A DNA stretch of 64,000 nucleotides from Bacillus pseudomycoides (GCF_002551005.1 NZ_NVOY01000009.1:91960-155959); one strand, 5' to 3'; counted from the first letter of the stretch, positions 44,989 to 54,889 are shown. Made by a program: numbers and translations. Notes: generated by a model from the letters alone, not told the origin.

Positions 44989-46905
44989 TTACTTATTAAA
45001 ATATATTCGAACCTTGGATCCTGCTTTTACTTTCGTACCTGGTTTTGGAGATTGTTCAACCACTTTGCTTCCATCACCACTGGCATCAATTTGTAGGTCA
45101 ACAAGTTGACTTTGTAATTCCTTTCGATCCATTCCTACTATATTAGGGACCTCTACTAAAGGCGTCTCATCCCAAGTTAATTTCTTTTCAATTTGCTCTT
45201 TTCTAGGCTCTACTCCCATAACCGGTAAGACATCACGAAGAATATTCCCAACGATTGGCGCAGCAACAACTCCGCCAAATTGTGTAATTCCCTTCGGATT
45301 ATCTACAGCAACATATACAACAATTTGCGGATCATCCGCTGGTGCAAACCCAATAAATGATACGATATAGTTGTTATCCAAATACTTTCCATCTTTAACC
45401 TTTTGTGCTGTACCAGTTTTCCCTCCAACACGATATCCATCAATATATGCTTTATTACCTGAGCCTTTCGCAACAACATTCTCAAGTGCATAACGTACCT
45501 TTTCAGACGTTTCCTTGGAAATAACTTCTTTCTTTGCAACAGGCGTTTTTTTACTAATTACTTTGTTCGTAGTTGGGTCCAAGAATTCTTTCGCAATATA
45601 AGGCTGATATAACGTGCCTCCATTTACAGCAGCCGCTACTGCTGCTACTTGTTGAATCGGGGTAACAGAGACTCCTTGACCAAACGCTGTAGTCGCTTGT
45701 TCAACAGGTCCTACTTTTTTTAAATCAAATAAAATCCCTTTACCTTCTCCTTGTAAATCAATACCTGTTTTTTGTCCAAATCCAAAATCACGGATATATT
45801 GAAACAGCTTTTCTTTTCCTAATCGGTCTCCAAGTTCTATAAAACCTGGATTACAAGAGTTTTGAACAACCTCTAAAAACGTTTGGCTGCCATGCCCCCC
45901 CGCTTTCCAGCAACGCAATCTTGCGCCGCCAACTTCTGCCGCTCCATCATCATAAAACGTATCTTTCTCCAAGTCTACTAATTTTTCATTTAAAGCAGCG
46001 GCAAGTGTAATAATTTTAAATGTGGACCCTGGTTCATATGTACTCCAGACTGGAAGATTTCGATTAAACACTTCTGGTGAAACACTCCTGAAATCTGCCG
46101 GATCAAAACTCGGACGGCTGGACATACCTAAAATTTCACCGTTGTTTGGATTCATAGCAATCGCGATGATTCCATCTGGATGATACGTAGACTCTGCAAT
46201 ATTTAATTCTCTCTCCATAATTGTCTGAATACGCGAATCGATTGTTAACTTTAAATTCAAGCCGTCACCAGGTTCTTTATAATCATCACCAATATTCGGC
46301 ATGCGTTGTCCTTTCGCGTCAGCAAAAAAACGGACATATCCTTTGTCACCATTTAATTCTTTGTCATAAAATGACTCCAGTCCCATAAGCCCTTGATTAT
46401 CACTCCCAGCAAACCCAAGAACATGTGATAAATACTTACCAAACGGATAGTATCGAATTGAATCTTCAGCAATATATACACCTTTTAAACTTAAAGCTCT
46501 AACTTCTTTCGCCTTATCATGAGAAATTTTCCGTCCGCCTTTGTCTAATCTGACTATAGACTCTTTTTTCGTAAGGCGTTGATAAACCTCTTCTTTCGAC
46601 ACACCTAAAACTGCAGCTAATTTCTCTGCAGTCTCTGCTGGTTTTTCAATTTGCCTTGGTACCACAAAGACAGTTGGTGCACTTTTATTTGTTGCAAGTT
46701 CCACACCATTGCGATCTACAATTTTCCCCCGTTCAGGTTCAAATGTAATATTACGACTCCATGAATCTTTCGCACGATCTGTTAACATATTACCGAGAAA
46801 AAACTGCACATATCCAAGACGAATATCAATAATTGTAAAAATAAGTATACCAAAAATCAGCACAAAAATAAGTCTTTTTCTTACTGTTACATTTGATACA
46901 CGCAT
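44989..46905 (-). CDS. spoVD: sporulation-specific penicillin-binding protein SpoVD
   Basis: Class B transpeptidase for spore cortex, partner of SpoVE. The 638 residues have a membrane anchor (about 12-32), a PBP dimer domain, the transpeptidase with STFK (294-297), SCN (350-352) and KTGT (496-499), and one C-terminal PASTA domain (about 583-638). Cys332 and Cys351 correspond to the redox pair of B. subtilis SpoVD that StoA keeps reduced. Its start codon abuts an unusual hairpin. Confidence 0.95.
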   Translation of the reverse strand: MRVSNVTVRKRLIFVLIFGILIFTIIDIRLGYVQFFLGNMLTDRAKDSWSRNITFEPERGKIVDRNGVELATNKSAPTVFVVPRQIEKPAETAEKLAAVLGVSKEEVYQRLTKKESIVRLDKGGRKISHDKAKEVRALSLKGVYIAEDSIRYYPFGKYLSHVLGFAGSDNQGLMGLESFYDKELNGDKGYVRFFADAKGQRMPNIGDDYKEPGDGLNLKLTIDSRIQTIMERELNIAESTYHPDGIIAIAMNPNNGEILGMSSRPSFDPADFRSVSPEVFNRNLPVWSTYEPGSTFKIITLAAALNEKLVDLEKDTFYDDGAAEVGGARLRCWKAGGHGSQTFLEVVQNSCNPGFIELGDRLGKEKLFQYIRDFGFGQKTGIDLQGEGKGILFDLKKVGPVEQATTAFGQGVSVTPIQQVAAVAAAVNGGTLYQPYIAKEFLDPTTNKVISKKTPVAKKEVISKETSEKVRYALENVVAKGSGNKAYIDGYRVGGKTGTAQKVKDGKYLDNNYIVSFIGFAPADDPQIVVYVAVDNPKGITQFGGVVAAPIVGNILRDVLPVMGVEPRKEQIEKKLTWDETPLVEVPNIVGMDRKELQSQLVDLQIDASGDGSKVVEQSPKPGTKVKAGSKVRIYFNK

Positions 46906-46943
46906 ATTGGAACAAGCCTCCTTTACGCCTAGCTTGTTCCAAT
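46906..46943 (-). promoter_or_regulatory. hairpin enclosing the spoVD ribosome binding site
   Basis: On the minus strand ATTGGAACAAGC (46943-46932) and GCTTGTTCCAAT (46917-46906) form a perfect 12-bp stem. The 14-base loop TAGGCGTAAAGGAG contains the Shine-Dalgarno sequence, and the stem ends exactly at the ATG. No U-run follows, so it is not a terminator; it should hinder translation of any mRNA that contains the whole stem. Confidence 0.8.
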
Positions 46944-46968
46944 ATATGCTTGTACTTGTTTCATTAGA
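46941..46968 (-). promoter_or_regulatory. possible sigma-E promoter of spoVD
   Basis: TCTAATG (46968-46962), 13 bases, CATATATT (46948-46941): about 4 of 7 and 6 of 8 matches to the sigma-E consensus KMATATT / CATACAMT. spoVD is sigma-E-dependent in B. subtilis. The -10 overlaps the first bases of the hairpin. Confidence 0.5.
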
Positions 46969-46988
46969 ACACGTATACTTCTCCTATT

Positions 46989-49160
46989 TTACGTGCCCTC
47001 TTTCTTTTCCTTCTTATTTGGTTCCTGCTCTGCTTCTTGCTGCGGTTCAAGAGGCGGTTCAAGTTTTACTTCTACCTGTGTTCTTTCTTGTAAAGGGGTG
47101 CCTTCAACGACACTTTGCTCTGTTACATAGCCTGTACCAGATAGCTTCAAATCAAGATTTAATATTTTCGCTAAATTCATCACATCACGAAGTGCCCAAC
47201 CGTTAATATTCGGCATTTTCGGTTGATTTCCTACTAAGAATACACGATCACCCGTTAACGTTTTTTCGTTCGCTTTTGGCACTTGTTGTCCGATTTTCCC
47301 CTCTCCTAAAACAACAGGTCGGAACTTCGCCTTTTCCAATATTCCCTTTGCTTCTTCCATTGTTTTACCTGTTACATTTGGAATAGTAGCTTGCTGCTGG
47401 TTTACTTGCTTTTTCACATCTTTTATTTCGTTCGGCTTAATTTTTAAATACTCCAAACTATTTTTCGTTACAGATTTAAACATTTCTGATAACGGTTGTG
47501 CACCATTTTCAGTGTCTTTCAATTTAGGCTGTTTAATTGCTAAATATACGACAAGCTGCGGGTCATCCATTGGTGCCATACCAAGGAAGGAGAAAATATA
47601 ATTATTTTTCCCTGTCATATAACCGCCTTTTCCATCTGGAATTTGTGCTGTTCCTGTTTTACCACCAACGGAATAGCCATCAAGTTTATACATCGTTCCA
47701 GTCCCTTTCGGCGATGTTACAACTCGTTCTAACAGTTGCCTTACTTGCGTTGCAGTCTCTTTTGTAACCGGTTTTCCTACTTCCTCCGGACGGTGTTTCA
47801 AGACGACTTTATCATCCATCGGATCTACAACCTGATCAATCACATAGGGTTTCATCATTTTCCCATCGTTAGCAATTGCAGTAGCTGCTTGTACAAGCTG
47901 AATCGGAGTTACAGTAGAACCTTGTCCAAATGCTGTTGTTACTTGTTGGATTTTTTTATCAAATAAAATTGTATTTTCGCCTTCTCCAGCTAAATCAATA
48001 CCTGTTTTTTCGTCTAGACCAAACTTATGAATATATTGACGGAAACGATCAGGTCCTAGTTTTTCATTTCCTAAAATAGCAAAAGCAACGTTCGATGAGC
48101 GCTCAACTCCTTCATCAAACGTAATAGAACCCCATCCTGCACCGCCATTATGGTCTTTAATTTCCTCATTCCCTACTTTGTATCTACCAGATTGATAGTA
48201 ATCTTGTCCTTTGTATACACCCTCATTAATGGCAGCTGCTAACGTGAAGATTTTCATCGTTGAACCTGGTTCATAAGCATTAGCAATCGGATCATTTAAA
48301 AAGTATTGAATATCTCGTTTATTCGGATCAAAACTTGGTCTGCTAGACATCGCTAAAATCTTTCCTGTTTTCGGGTCTGCTACGACTCCAATTAACATAG
48401 ACGGATCATAATGTTTTTCTGCCTCTTCCATCGCATCTTCTAGAAAACCTTGAATCCGTTGATCGATTGTTAAATATACATTTTCTCCGTTTTTAGGAGG
48501 CTTCACAGACTGTTTTCCACCTTCTAACGCGATACCTTTCGTATCTCCTGTATACTTCACGCTTCCGTTAGAAGCTCGTAAATATTTATCTAAGCTTTGT
48601 TCAAGTCCATATTTTCCTTCTGCAATTCCTTGATCATTCGGTTTTGCAAATCCAAGTATGTAAGAAGCAAAATCTCCATTCGGATATATTCTTGCTTTTT
48701 CTGTAACAAAAGATATTCCATCTATCTTCAGATTCTCAATTTGATCTTTCTTTTCTTTCGTTAAGTTTTTTCCAATTGATCCGAACTCTACTTGTGCAGC
48801 ATCTTTATTTAAATACTGTAAAATTTCTTTTTTATCAACCTCAAGTACTTTCGATATTTTCTCTGCCGCATCTTCTTTGTCTTTCACATACTTTTGCCCT
48901 TTAAGTGCAGCAACCATCTTATATGAGTTTGCATCTTGGGCAAGTACGTAACCATTTTGATCGTAAATCGTTCCTCGATTTGCTTCAAGGACACCCTCTT
49001 TATTGTGCTTTTGCTGTGCAAGTGGCTTTAAGTCTACCCCATGCACTGTTTTCGTTGCTTGAATATATAGAAAGCGTGCTAACAACAGAAAAAAGAGCAG
49101 GAGAAACACCTTTATGAAGAATCCTGCTCCTTTGTTGGTATGAAATTTACGTATATTCAT
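46989..49160 (-). CDS. pbpB: division transpeptidase PBP2B
   Basis: Essential class B penicillin-binding protein for septal wall. The 723 residues have one membrane anchor (about 13-33), a long pedestal domain, the transpeptidase with STMK (300-303), SSN (355-357) and KTGT (501-504), two C-terminal PASTA domains (about 592-700) and a charged Glu/Lys tail. It lies between ftsL and spoVD. Confidence 0.95.
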   Translation of the reverse strand: MNIRKFHTNKGAGFFIKVFLLLFFLLLARFLYIQATKTVHGVDLKPLAQQKHNKEGVLEANRGTIYDQNGYVLAQDANSYKMVAALKGQKYVKDKEDAAEKISKVLEVDKKEILQYLNKDAAQVEFGSIGKNLTKEKKDQIENLKIDGISFVTEKARIYPNGDFASYILGFAKPNDQGIAEGKYGLEQSLDKYLRASNGSVKYTGDTKGIALEGGKQSVKPPKNGENVYLTIDQRIQGFLEDAMEEAEKHYDPSMLIGVVADPKTGKILAMSSRPSFDPNKRDIQYFLNDPIANAYEPGSTMKIFTLAAAINEGVYKGQDYYQSGRYKVGNEEIKDHNGGAGWGSITFDEGVERSSNVAFAILGNEKLGPDRFRQYIHKFGLDEKTGIDLAGEGENTILFDKKIQQVTTAFGQGSTVTPIQLVQAATAIANDGKMMKPYVIDQVVDPMDDKVVLKHRPEEVGKPVTKETATQVRQLLERVVTSPKGTGTMYKLDGYSVGGKTGTAQIPDGKGGYMTGKNNYIFSFLGMAPMDDPQLVVYLAIKQPKLKDTENGAQPLSEMFKSVTKNSLEYLKIKPNEIKDVKKQVNQQQATIPNVTGKTMEEAKGILEKAKFRPVVLGEGKIGQQVPKANEKTLTGDRVFLVGNQPKMPNINGWALRDVMNLAKILNLDLKLSGTGYVTEQSVVEGTPLQERTQVEVKLEPPLEPQQEAEQEPNKKEKKEGT

Positions 49161-49181
49161 CTTCTCTTCACACCTATTGTA

Positions 49182-49538
49182 TTAATTTAAGCCTTTTACA
49201 TGATTCGCATTAATTTCAAGTCCATGTTTTTTTGCAATTTCTGCAATGCGATCATATCGTGTTAGCTTTTCAGTTTCCGCTTGTAATTCCTTATTTTCTT
49301 TTTGTTGTTTTATGAGATCGCTTTCCATTTCTGTTACTTTAGCATCAGCTTCATATAACGCCGCTTTATTACCAATAAATGCTACGCATGCATATAGTAA
49401 AAAACCAATAAATGCAACATATAATAATTTTTCAAGTCTTGTAATTTTTGTTTTTACAGCTGGCTGTACTACTTGCTGCGGAGCTTGAGATTGTACTTCT
49501 ACTTGTTGCTTTTTGTACTTAACAGCTAAATTTGTCAT
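49182..49538 (-). CDS. ftsL: cell division protein FtsL
   Basis: Small bitopic divisome protein of 118 residues: basic cytosolic part, one membrane helix (about 36-56) and an extracellular coiled coil (about 60-100) that pairs with DivIC. It lies between rsmH and pbpB, where ftsL is always found. Confidence 0.9.
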   Translation of the reverse strand: MTNLAVKYKKQQVEVQSQAPQQVVQPAVKTKITRLEKLLYVAFIGFLLYACVAFIGNKAALYEADAKVTEMESDLIKQQKENKELQAETEKLTRYDRIAEIAKKHGLEINANHVKGLN

Positions 49539-49553
49539 ACCTCTCTCTCCTTT

Positions 49554-50486
49554 TTATAATTTTTCAGCAATTCGCAGCTTCGAAGAACGTGCTCGATTAT
49601 TTTCTTCTAACTCTTCATCAGAAGGTAAAATTGGCTTTCTTGTAATCAGTTTTAACTTCGGCTTGTATTCATCAGGAATAATTGGCAACCCTGGTGGAAG
49701 CTGTGGTGTTGTACTGTATCTTTTAAATGTCGTTTTACAAATCCGATCTTCTAATGAGTGGAATGTAATCACACTAATTCGACCACCTGTTTTCGTCACG
49801 TCAATTGCCGCTTCCAACGCTTCTTCAAATACTTTCAATTCATCATTAACTGCAATACGAATTGCCTGAAATACTCGCTTCGCAGGATGTCCTCCAGTCC
49901 GCCTTGCAGGAGCTGGAATCCCTTCTTTAATTAACTCCACTAGTTCTCCGGTTGTTTTAATTGGTTGTTTTTCGCGGTATGCTTCAATTTTCCTTGCAAT
50001 TTGCTTTGAAAACTTTTCTTCACCATATTGAAAAAAGATTCTTACAAGTTGTTCATATGACCAACTATTTACAACGTCATATGCTGTTAGCGGGGCATCT
50101 TGATCCATGCGCATATCTAGCGGAGCATCGTGGTGATAACTAAATCCACGTTCTGGCGTATCTAATTGTGGGGAAGAAACACCTAAATCAAATAAAATAC
50201 CGTCTACTTCCGTTATTCCTAATTCAAATAATTTTTCCTTTAAATAGCGAAAGTTACTTTTTACAGCTATAAATTGACCGTTATAAGAAGAGAATCTTTC
50301 TTTTGCATTTTGAATTGCAACCTCATCTTGATCAAATGCAATTAGTTTTCCTTCTTCAGAAAGTTGAGATAGTAAATAAGCACTATGTCCTCCACCTCCT
50401 AACGTACAATCTACATACGTACCGTTTGGTTTAATTTCTAAACCGTCTACTGTTTCTTTTAAAAGCACTGTTACATGTTTAAACAT
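49554..50486 (-). CDS. rsmH: 16S rRNA (cytosine1402-N4)-methyltransferase
   Basis: SAM-dependent methylase of 16S rRNA C1402. The 310 residues have the SAM motif [15 protein letters not shown] (about 25-39), the inserted helical domain and the C-terminal [12 protein letters not shown]. The start at 50486 ([11 protein letters not shown]) matches the family; the earlier in-frame ATG does not. Normally mraZ lies directly upstream, but not here. Confidence 0.95.
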   Translation of the reverse strand: MFKHVTVLLKETVDGLEIKPNGTYVDCTLGGGGHSAYLLSQLSEEGKLIAFDQDEVAIQNAKERFSSYNGQFIAVKSNFRYLKEKLFELGITEVDGILFDLGVSSPQLDTPERGFSYHHDAPLDMRMDQDAPLTAYDVVNSWSYEQLVRIFFQYGEEKFSKQIARKIEAYREKQPIKTTGELVELIKEGIPAPARRTGGHPAKRVFQAIRIAVNDELKVFEEALEAAIDVTKTGGRISVITFHSLEDRICKTTFKRYSTTPQLPPGLPIIPDEYKPKLKLITRKPILPSDEELEENNRARSSKLRIAEKL

Positions 50487-50880
50487 TGTTGCACCTACTT
50501 TTTGCAAAATAATCCTCTTGAATCATCGGTTTATTCCTCTTTAAAAGTCAATTCCAAAAACGATAAAGAATTGAATTAAATTCCCATAAGAGTTCGATTG
50601 GTGAGGTTTGTAATTAGTAAGAATTCAGCTCCTTACTAAATAATAGTTTTATCTTATTATATACTAAATTTTATCATCTTTTTCGGGAAATTTCATAAAA
50701 ACATGTCGAAAAAAGATAATAATCCGCTTCTTTTTGTTTCATTTTGTCAAAAAAGTGCTGTTCTTCAGAAACAGAGTACTTTTAAGCCATATACTTTACG
50801 TTTCACAAAGTCAATAAATAAATTTATTTTACAGGTAATTCCACAAAATAAAATAAAATCCTGCTCTTGGGAGCAAGATT
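50487..50880. other. bshC-rsmH gap lacking mraZ
   Basis: 394 bases with no reading frame resembling MraZ on either strand and no cluster of GTGGG-type MraZ boxes. It contains a family B-like piece (GATTGGTGAGG at 50595-50605, then TTAGTAAG/CTTACTAA at 50614-50639) and an A+T-rich stretch with TATAAT on the minus strand near 50660 that could start rsmH transcription. Confidence 0.6.
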
Positions 50881-50882
50881 TT
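50855..50882 (-). terminator. bshC terminator
   Basis: TGCTC/GAGCA core with a TTGG loop, extended to AAAATC/GATTTT around one mismatch, overlapping the bshC stop codon. Confidence 0.75.
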
Positions 50883-52497
50883 ATAATTTAATAATATGAT
50901 GTTTTCCATTCCAACGAAAAGGCTGTTTCATAACTCGCTCTACAAAATCAAGCCCATAGTCGTTTAAATAATAACAAATATTCCATATCCGTTCTTGCGG
51001 CGCACCTAATGGCTGTATTGAGTGTTCAATTCTTCTAAATTTATTAAGCTGTACTTCATGCTTTCTCTCTAGATCAGCTTGAAGTGCCCTCTCTAACAAT
51101 TCAAGTTGTTGTATAATTTTCAGCTCATTTTTCTTCGCAAAATCTCGAAGGCCTGGACTCACTTTTTGAACAAATTGCTGTAAAGATGTATGGATTGCTC
51201 CAATTTGCTCCGATGCATTCATAAATTGACTATCTATCGACTCCTCAACTTGCATAGATAACCACTTTTCTCGTAATGCAGCAATACCTTTACGGAACAC
51301 TTCGCTCTCTTGAATCTGTAAATCCCGTAAATCAGTTTCAATATCACGAGCTAAATAACTAATCGTCAAACGAGGAACGACAGGTGGCATTTGAAAATCC
51401 AGCGCATGAAATACTTGCTGTAATTCACTCCAGTACGCAATTTCTCCCGGACCGCCAATAAATGCAAGCGTTGGAAAAATATACTCTTGCATAAGTGGTC
51501 TAGTTACAACATTGTTACTAAATTGTTCAGGATGATTCTCCATACGTTCGATAATCTCCTCATACGAAAACGAATACATCCCCTCTTTACAAATAAAGCG
51601 CCCCTCTTCTTCCTCTAACAAAAGACGCTCCCCGTTCATTTCCATGAAAATATGAACTACATTCTGTTTTGTTTCAATAATCGATTTATACCCTAACTCA
51701 TGTAATGCACGTTGCTGATTATTAAGTGCTACTTGCACATTTTTGTAGCGGGCTAGTAGTTCTTTTAAAAAAGGTACTTCAATATTCCGAAGAACAGGGT
51801 GATGAGAATCTACAAGAATTAAACCTGAATGCGCAAATAGCTTTGTAATCAAGTGCGCAAAAAAATCAACATATGTGCGTGATTGCTGTAAACATTCTTC
51901 TACAAATCGGATTACATCCTTTGTATATTTTGTTTCTGGATATGTTTTAAATATTTCTTCGATCCATTGTTTGCAATCTTCGATGGAAATCTCCGTTTCA
52001 GAAGCACTCGTTTTATTTAGGTGACGTTCATGAAAAATTGTCTTTTTCACTTTTCCGTTTTTCGTAACGAACGCATGGTTAATTTCATCAATGTCATGAT
52101 CTTCCCCAGCAATCCAAAAAACAGGAACAACTCGCACTCCAAGCGAAGCCTCTTTTTCCTTTGCAAGTTGTAAAATAGATATAATTTTATGAATTGTATA
52201 AAGAGGACCTGTTAACAATCCAGCTTGTTGCCCCCCTACAACAACGTATGTATCTTCTTCTAACAAAGCATGAATATTTTGAAGCGTTTTTTCTCCTGCA
52301 TTTAATTCTTGATTATATTGTAATAAATGTGATACTAATTCTTGTCGTGGATACTGTCTATTTCGCAAATCTTGTATACGTCTTACAAAACTCTCTTCCG
52401 TTATCGGATAATCAAAGCATTCTTGAGTGTCTTTTTCATGTTTTAAATAGTCCGCAACAACTCCTTGAAGCGGGACAGAGATTTCTTTTATCTCCAT
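50881..52497 (-). CDS. bshC: bacillithiol biosynthesis cysteine ligase
   Basis: Last step of bacillithiol synthesis, adding cysteine to GlcN-malate. The 538 residues contain a Rossmann-like core with VVVGGQQAGLLTGPLYTIHK and VFWIAGEDHDIDEI (about 90-150), a coiled-coil arm (about 385-480) and the C-terminal GAPQERIWN. The start at 52497 (MEIKEISVPLQG) has GGAAGAAG upstream and gives family length. Confidence 0.93.
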   Translation of the reverse strand: MEIKEISVPLQGVVADYLKHEKDTQECFDYPITEESFVRRIQDLRNRQYPRQELVSHLLQYNQELNAGEKTLQNIHALLEEDTYVVVGGQQAGLLTGPLYTIHKIISILQLAKEKEASLGVRVVPVFWIAGEDHDIDEINHAFVTKNGKVKKTIFHERHLNKTSASETEISIEDCKQWIEEIFKTYPETKYTKDVIRFVEECLQQSRTYVDFFAHLITKLFAHSGLILVDSHHPVLRNIEVPFLKELLARYKNVQVALNNQQRALHELGYKSIIETKQNVVHIFMEMNGERLLLEEEEGRFICKEGMYSFSYEEIIERMENHPEQFSNNVVTRPLMQEYIFPTLAFIGGPGEIAYWSELQQVFHALDFQMPPVVPRLTISYLARDIETDLRDLQIQESEVFRKGIAALREKWLSMQVEESIDSQFMNASEQIGAIHTSLQQFVQKVSPGLRDFAKKNELKIIQQLELLERALQADLERKHEVQLNKFRRIEHSIQPLGAPQERIWNICYYLNDYGLDFVERVMKQPFRWNGKHHIIKL

Positions 52498-52575
52498 ATA
52501 CTTCTTCCTTTCATCTCCTGATCTCTCACCAACCAAATTGTAGTCAATGTTCGTTATAAAAGCAAAGAATATCTC

Positions 52576-53457
52576 TTATCTTTCTAATCCTTTTATAGAA
52601 TGATACAAAAAAGACAGTGTCGGAACTAATTTTTGTTGTTTCTCTGCTTCTTGAATTAAATAACCGACAATTGCATCAATTTCTGTTTTTCTATTATTGC
52701 GTACATCCGTTAACATAGAGGAAGTGTTGTGAGCTGTATTTTCGCATACTGTGCATACACGATCCCAACACTCTTTACATTGTAAGTCGCCGACAATTCC
52801 CATTACTTCTGAAAACACTTGCTTCATCACTTTGTGAAACGAAGGATTTGTCAATAACTCTCCATTTTGTACATCCAGAAGCGCAGTTAATGGGTTAATA
52901 CACGCATTAACGACAAGCTTATTTATCATTATTTGCTTCCAATCATTTTCAACCGCTACCGGGAATAAACTCGAAGAAAACGCAGTGAACAGAGGCTCAA
53001 ATTGCTTCCTTTCTCCATGTATGAATCCAAATTTCGTACTACCTACCCCAGTATGATGAACGATACTCACATTTTCCTTTTTCGCTCCGTGCTCTACAAT
53101 TCCTACCGCAACGCTAGCACCTTGAATTTGTTGCAATAAATGAAGGTGTCCCATTCCATTTTGTAAGAAAACTAGTCGTTTTTCTGCTTGCAAATATGGT
53201 AATATCTCTTCTAAATGATATTGCTTTACAGCGACAAATGTATAATCATGTCTTTCATTGTTTATATTCTCTAAAGGGCTAACACGAGGAAATACAGTTT
53301 CCCTCATACCATTTTGTATACATGTAATCCCACACTTTTCCAAGCGCTCAGATTGCTCTACCGTTCGTGTATACAGTGTGACATCCTGCTCATTTTTTTG
53401 TAAATAAAACGCAAACAGAAGTCCAATTGCGCCTGGCCCAACAATTCCAATCTCCAT
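52576..53457 (-). CDS. ketopantoate reductase-like protein
   Basis: ApbA/PanE-family NADPH reductase of 293 residues. The Rossmann motif GIVGPGAIGLLFAF is at 3-16 and the catalytic Lys and Asn region is KLVVNACINPLTALL (about 171-185). The start at 53457 follows GGGGGGC. Its place next to bshC matches B. subtilis ylbQ (panE-like). Whether it is the main pantothenate enzyme cannot be judged without the rest of the genome. Confidence 0.85.
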   Translation of the reverse strand: MEIGIVGPGAIGLLFAFYLQKNEQDVTLYTRTVEQSERLEKCGITCIQNGMRETVFPRVSPLENINNERHDYTFVAVKQYHLEEILPYLQAEKRLVFLQNGMGHLHLLQQIQGASVAVGIVEHGAKKENVSIVHHTGVGSTKFGFIHGERKQFEPLFTAFSSSLFPVAVENDWKQIMINKLVVNACINPLTALLDVQNGELLTNPSFHKVMKQVFSEVMGIVGDLQCKECWDRVCTVCENTAHNTSSMLTDVRNNRKTEIDAIVGYLIQEAEKQQKLVPTLSFLYHSIKGLER

Positions 53458-53660
53458 CTTTAAAAAGCCCCCCATTTTTATCACGCTATACATCAAAATT
53501 TAAAACATACATTACGAATAACTTTCTACAAAAAATAATTGTTAAAAACTTCCCACTAATAAAAAAGAATTTCTACTAAGGAAAGCCTTACTTTATAGTT
53601 TATAAAATTAGTTTAGCAAACTTCTAAAAAAAATATCGAAAGAATGATCTCTTTTCTTCA

Positions 53661-53685
53661 TAAAAATTTAAAAATGCGTTATAAT
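53661..53685 (+). promoter_or_regulatory. possible promoter of ylbP
   Basis: TATAAT at 53680-53685 with a weak -35 (TTCATA, 17 bases upstream), 58 bases before the ATG of ylbP in the divergent gap. Confidence 0.4.
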
Positions 53686-53742
53686 ATTATTGTAAATATT
53701 TATACTTTTCTTTATTTTACAACAAGAAAAGGATGTGGTTCT

Positions 53743-54213
53743 ATGCATTTTCCGAAAGTTGAGCGCTTGCTCATCAATTATAAAACGTTAGAAGAGTTTA
53801 AAAAATTCAAAGGATGCGGTGCTGAAGAATTATCTATGCTGGAGGATTTACAAGCAAATATCATCGAAAACGATAGCGAATCCCCTTTTTATGGAGTTTT
53901 TTACGGCGGTTCTCTTGTCGCACGTATGAGCTTGTATACGAAACAACAGTCCAGTATCAACTTGTTTTCCGGCCCTTATGTAGAACTTTTTAAACTTGAA
54001 GTGTTACCAACATTCCAAAAACAAGGATTCGGTAAGATGCTTGTCAATTATGCAATACAATTGCATCTTCCTATCAAAACGATTGCCCGTGTCCATTCTG
54101 CTGATTTTTGGGAGAAATTACACTTCGAAAAAGTAACCATTGACGATGGTGATTTCTACATTTGGTATCCAAACGCAAATTTGAATGCGGTTACAAAAAG
54201 TGAATCTGCTTAA
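53743..54213 (+). CDS. ylbP: GNAT-family N-acetyltransferase YlbP
   Basis: A 156-residue acetyltransferase with the acetyl-CoA loop in LPTFQKQGFGKMLVNYA (about 87-103). I take the ATG at 53743 (MHFPKVERLL) with AAAGGA upstream; the earlier in-frame ATG would include a promoter-like region. Substrate unknown. It is the only rightward gene between bshC and tmcAL. Confidence 0.85.
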   Translation: MHFPKVERLLINYKTLEEFKKFKGCGAEELSMLEDLQANIIENDSESPFYGVFYGGSLVARMSLYTKQQSSINLFSGPYVELFKLEVLPTFQKQGFGKMLVNYAIQLHLPIKTIARVHSADFWEKLHFEKVTIDDGDFYIWYPNANLNAVTKSESA

Positions 54214-54249
54214 AAATAAAAACAGCTGCGTGACAGCTGTTTTTATTTT
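54213..54249. terminator. bidirectional terminator between ylbP and ylbO
   Basis: Perfect 16-bp stem (54213-54228 with 54234-54249), A-rich at one end and T-rich at the other, serving the two convergent genes. Confidence 0.9.
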
Positions 54250-54764
54250 GATGTTTTTTCAAGTATTCCTTTTTCTCGTTCTCTCTCTCTTTCAGAAGGC
54301 TCTAATACCATTGAGTTTCTTTTTCGGTCAATATAATCGAATAAAGTACGGTATTCTTCTTCATACAAAGACAATTGCTGCAAAAGCCCTTCTTTTTCCT
54401 TTTGCAATGCCTCAATTTTTTTATATAACTCCATTTTTTCTTCTTCTTTTTTATAGCTTTGTAAAAAGACAATTACATCTTCTAACGTTATTGAAAAAGA
54501 GCTCACTTTCTCCTTCTTTTGTTCTTGCACTTCATAATTTTCAGCTTTTCGTATTTGCTTCGCTTCTTCAATGCGTTCTTTATATTGTTTACGCACATAA
54601 GAATTCCAACGAAATCCACAAGCAGCAGGTGTCCGCGATAAATGTCTCCCTACTTCTTTGAAGGCAGAAAGCTGCGTTCCTCCTTCGCGAATATGCCGGA
54701 GCACTACTTCTGCCAGAAGTAAATCTTCGTCATCAGTCCATGCATCTTGTCTTGTTGTTGCCAT
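54243..54764 (-). CDS. gerR: RsfA-family sporulation regulator (YlbO/GerR)
   Basis: A 173-residue DNA-binding protein with a Myb-like N-terminal domain ([29 protein letters not shown]) and a C-terminal coiled coil (about 95-160). B. subtilis YlbO is GerR, a sigma-E-made mother-cell regulator; gene order (next to rpmF) supports that ortholog rather than RsfA itself. The start MATTRQDAW follows GGAGGAC. Confidence 0.82.
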   Translation of the reverse strand: MATTRQDAWTDDEDLLLAEVVLRHIREGGTQLSAFKEVGRHLSRTPAACGFRWNSYVRKQYKERIEEAKQIRKAENYEVQEQKKEKVSSFSITLEDVIVFLQSYKKEEEKMELYKKIEALQKEKEGLLQQLSLYEEEYRTLFDYIDRKRNSMVLEPSEREREREKGILEKTSK

Positions 54765-54850
54765 CTCTCTAGTCCTCCTTATGCATTTTTTATTAAACAT
54801 ATGCAGTTACTAGAAAAGATAGAAGAATAACATGTAAAGAAAAGCGAAAA

Positions 54851-54889
54851 AATAAACGCAGGAGGTTTCCCTCCTGCGTTTATTTTTTC
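54851..54889 (-). terminator. rpmF terminator
   Basis: 16-bp stem AAATAAACGCAGGAGG with its complement, TTTC loop, then T-run on either strand; directly after the rpmF stop. Confidence 0.88.

Noticed and set aside
46906-46943. spoVD hairpin as the pbpB terminator
   Set aside because: No run of T follows the stem in the leftward direction; the start codon follows directly.
50703-50891. Rightward 62-codon frame in the bshC-rsmH gap
   Set aside because: No ribosome binding site, runs through the bshC terminator, and has no similarity to MraZ or anything I know.
54185-54661. Rightward 158-codon frame opposite gerR
   Set aside because: It is the complement of a coiled-coil gene rich in Glu and Lys, which gives false Leu/Phe-rich frames, and it crosses a terminator.
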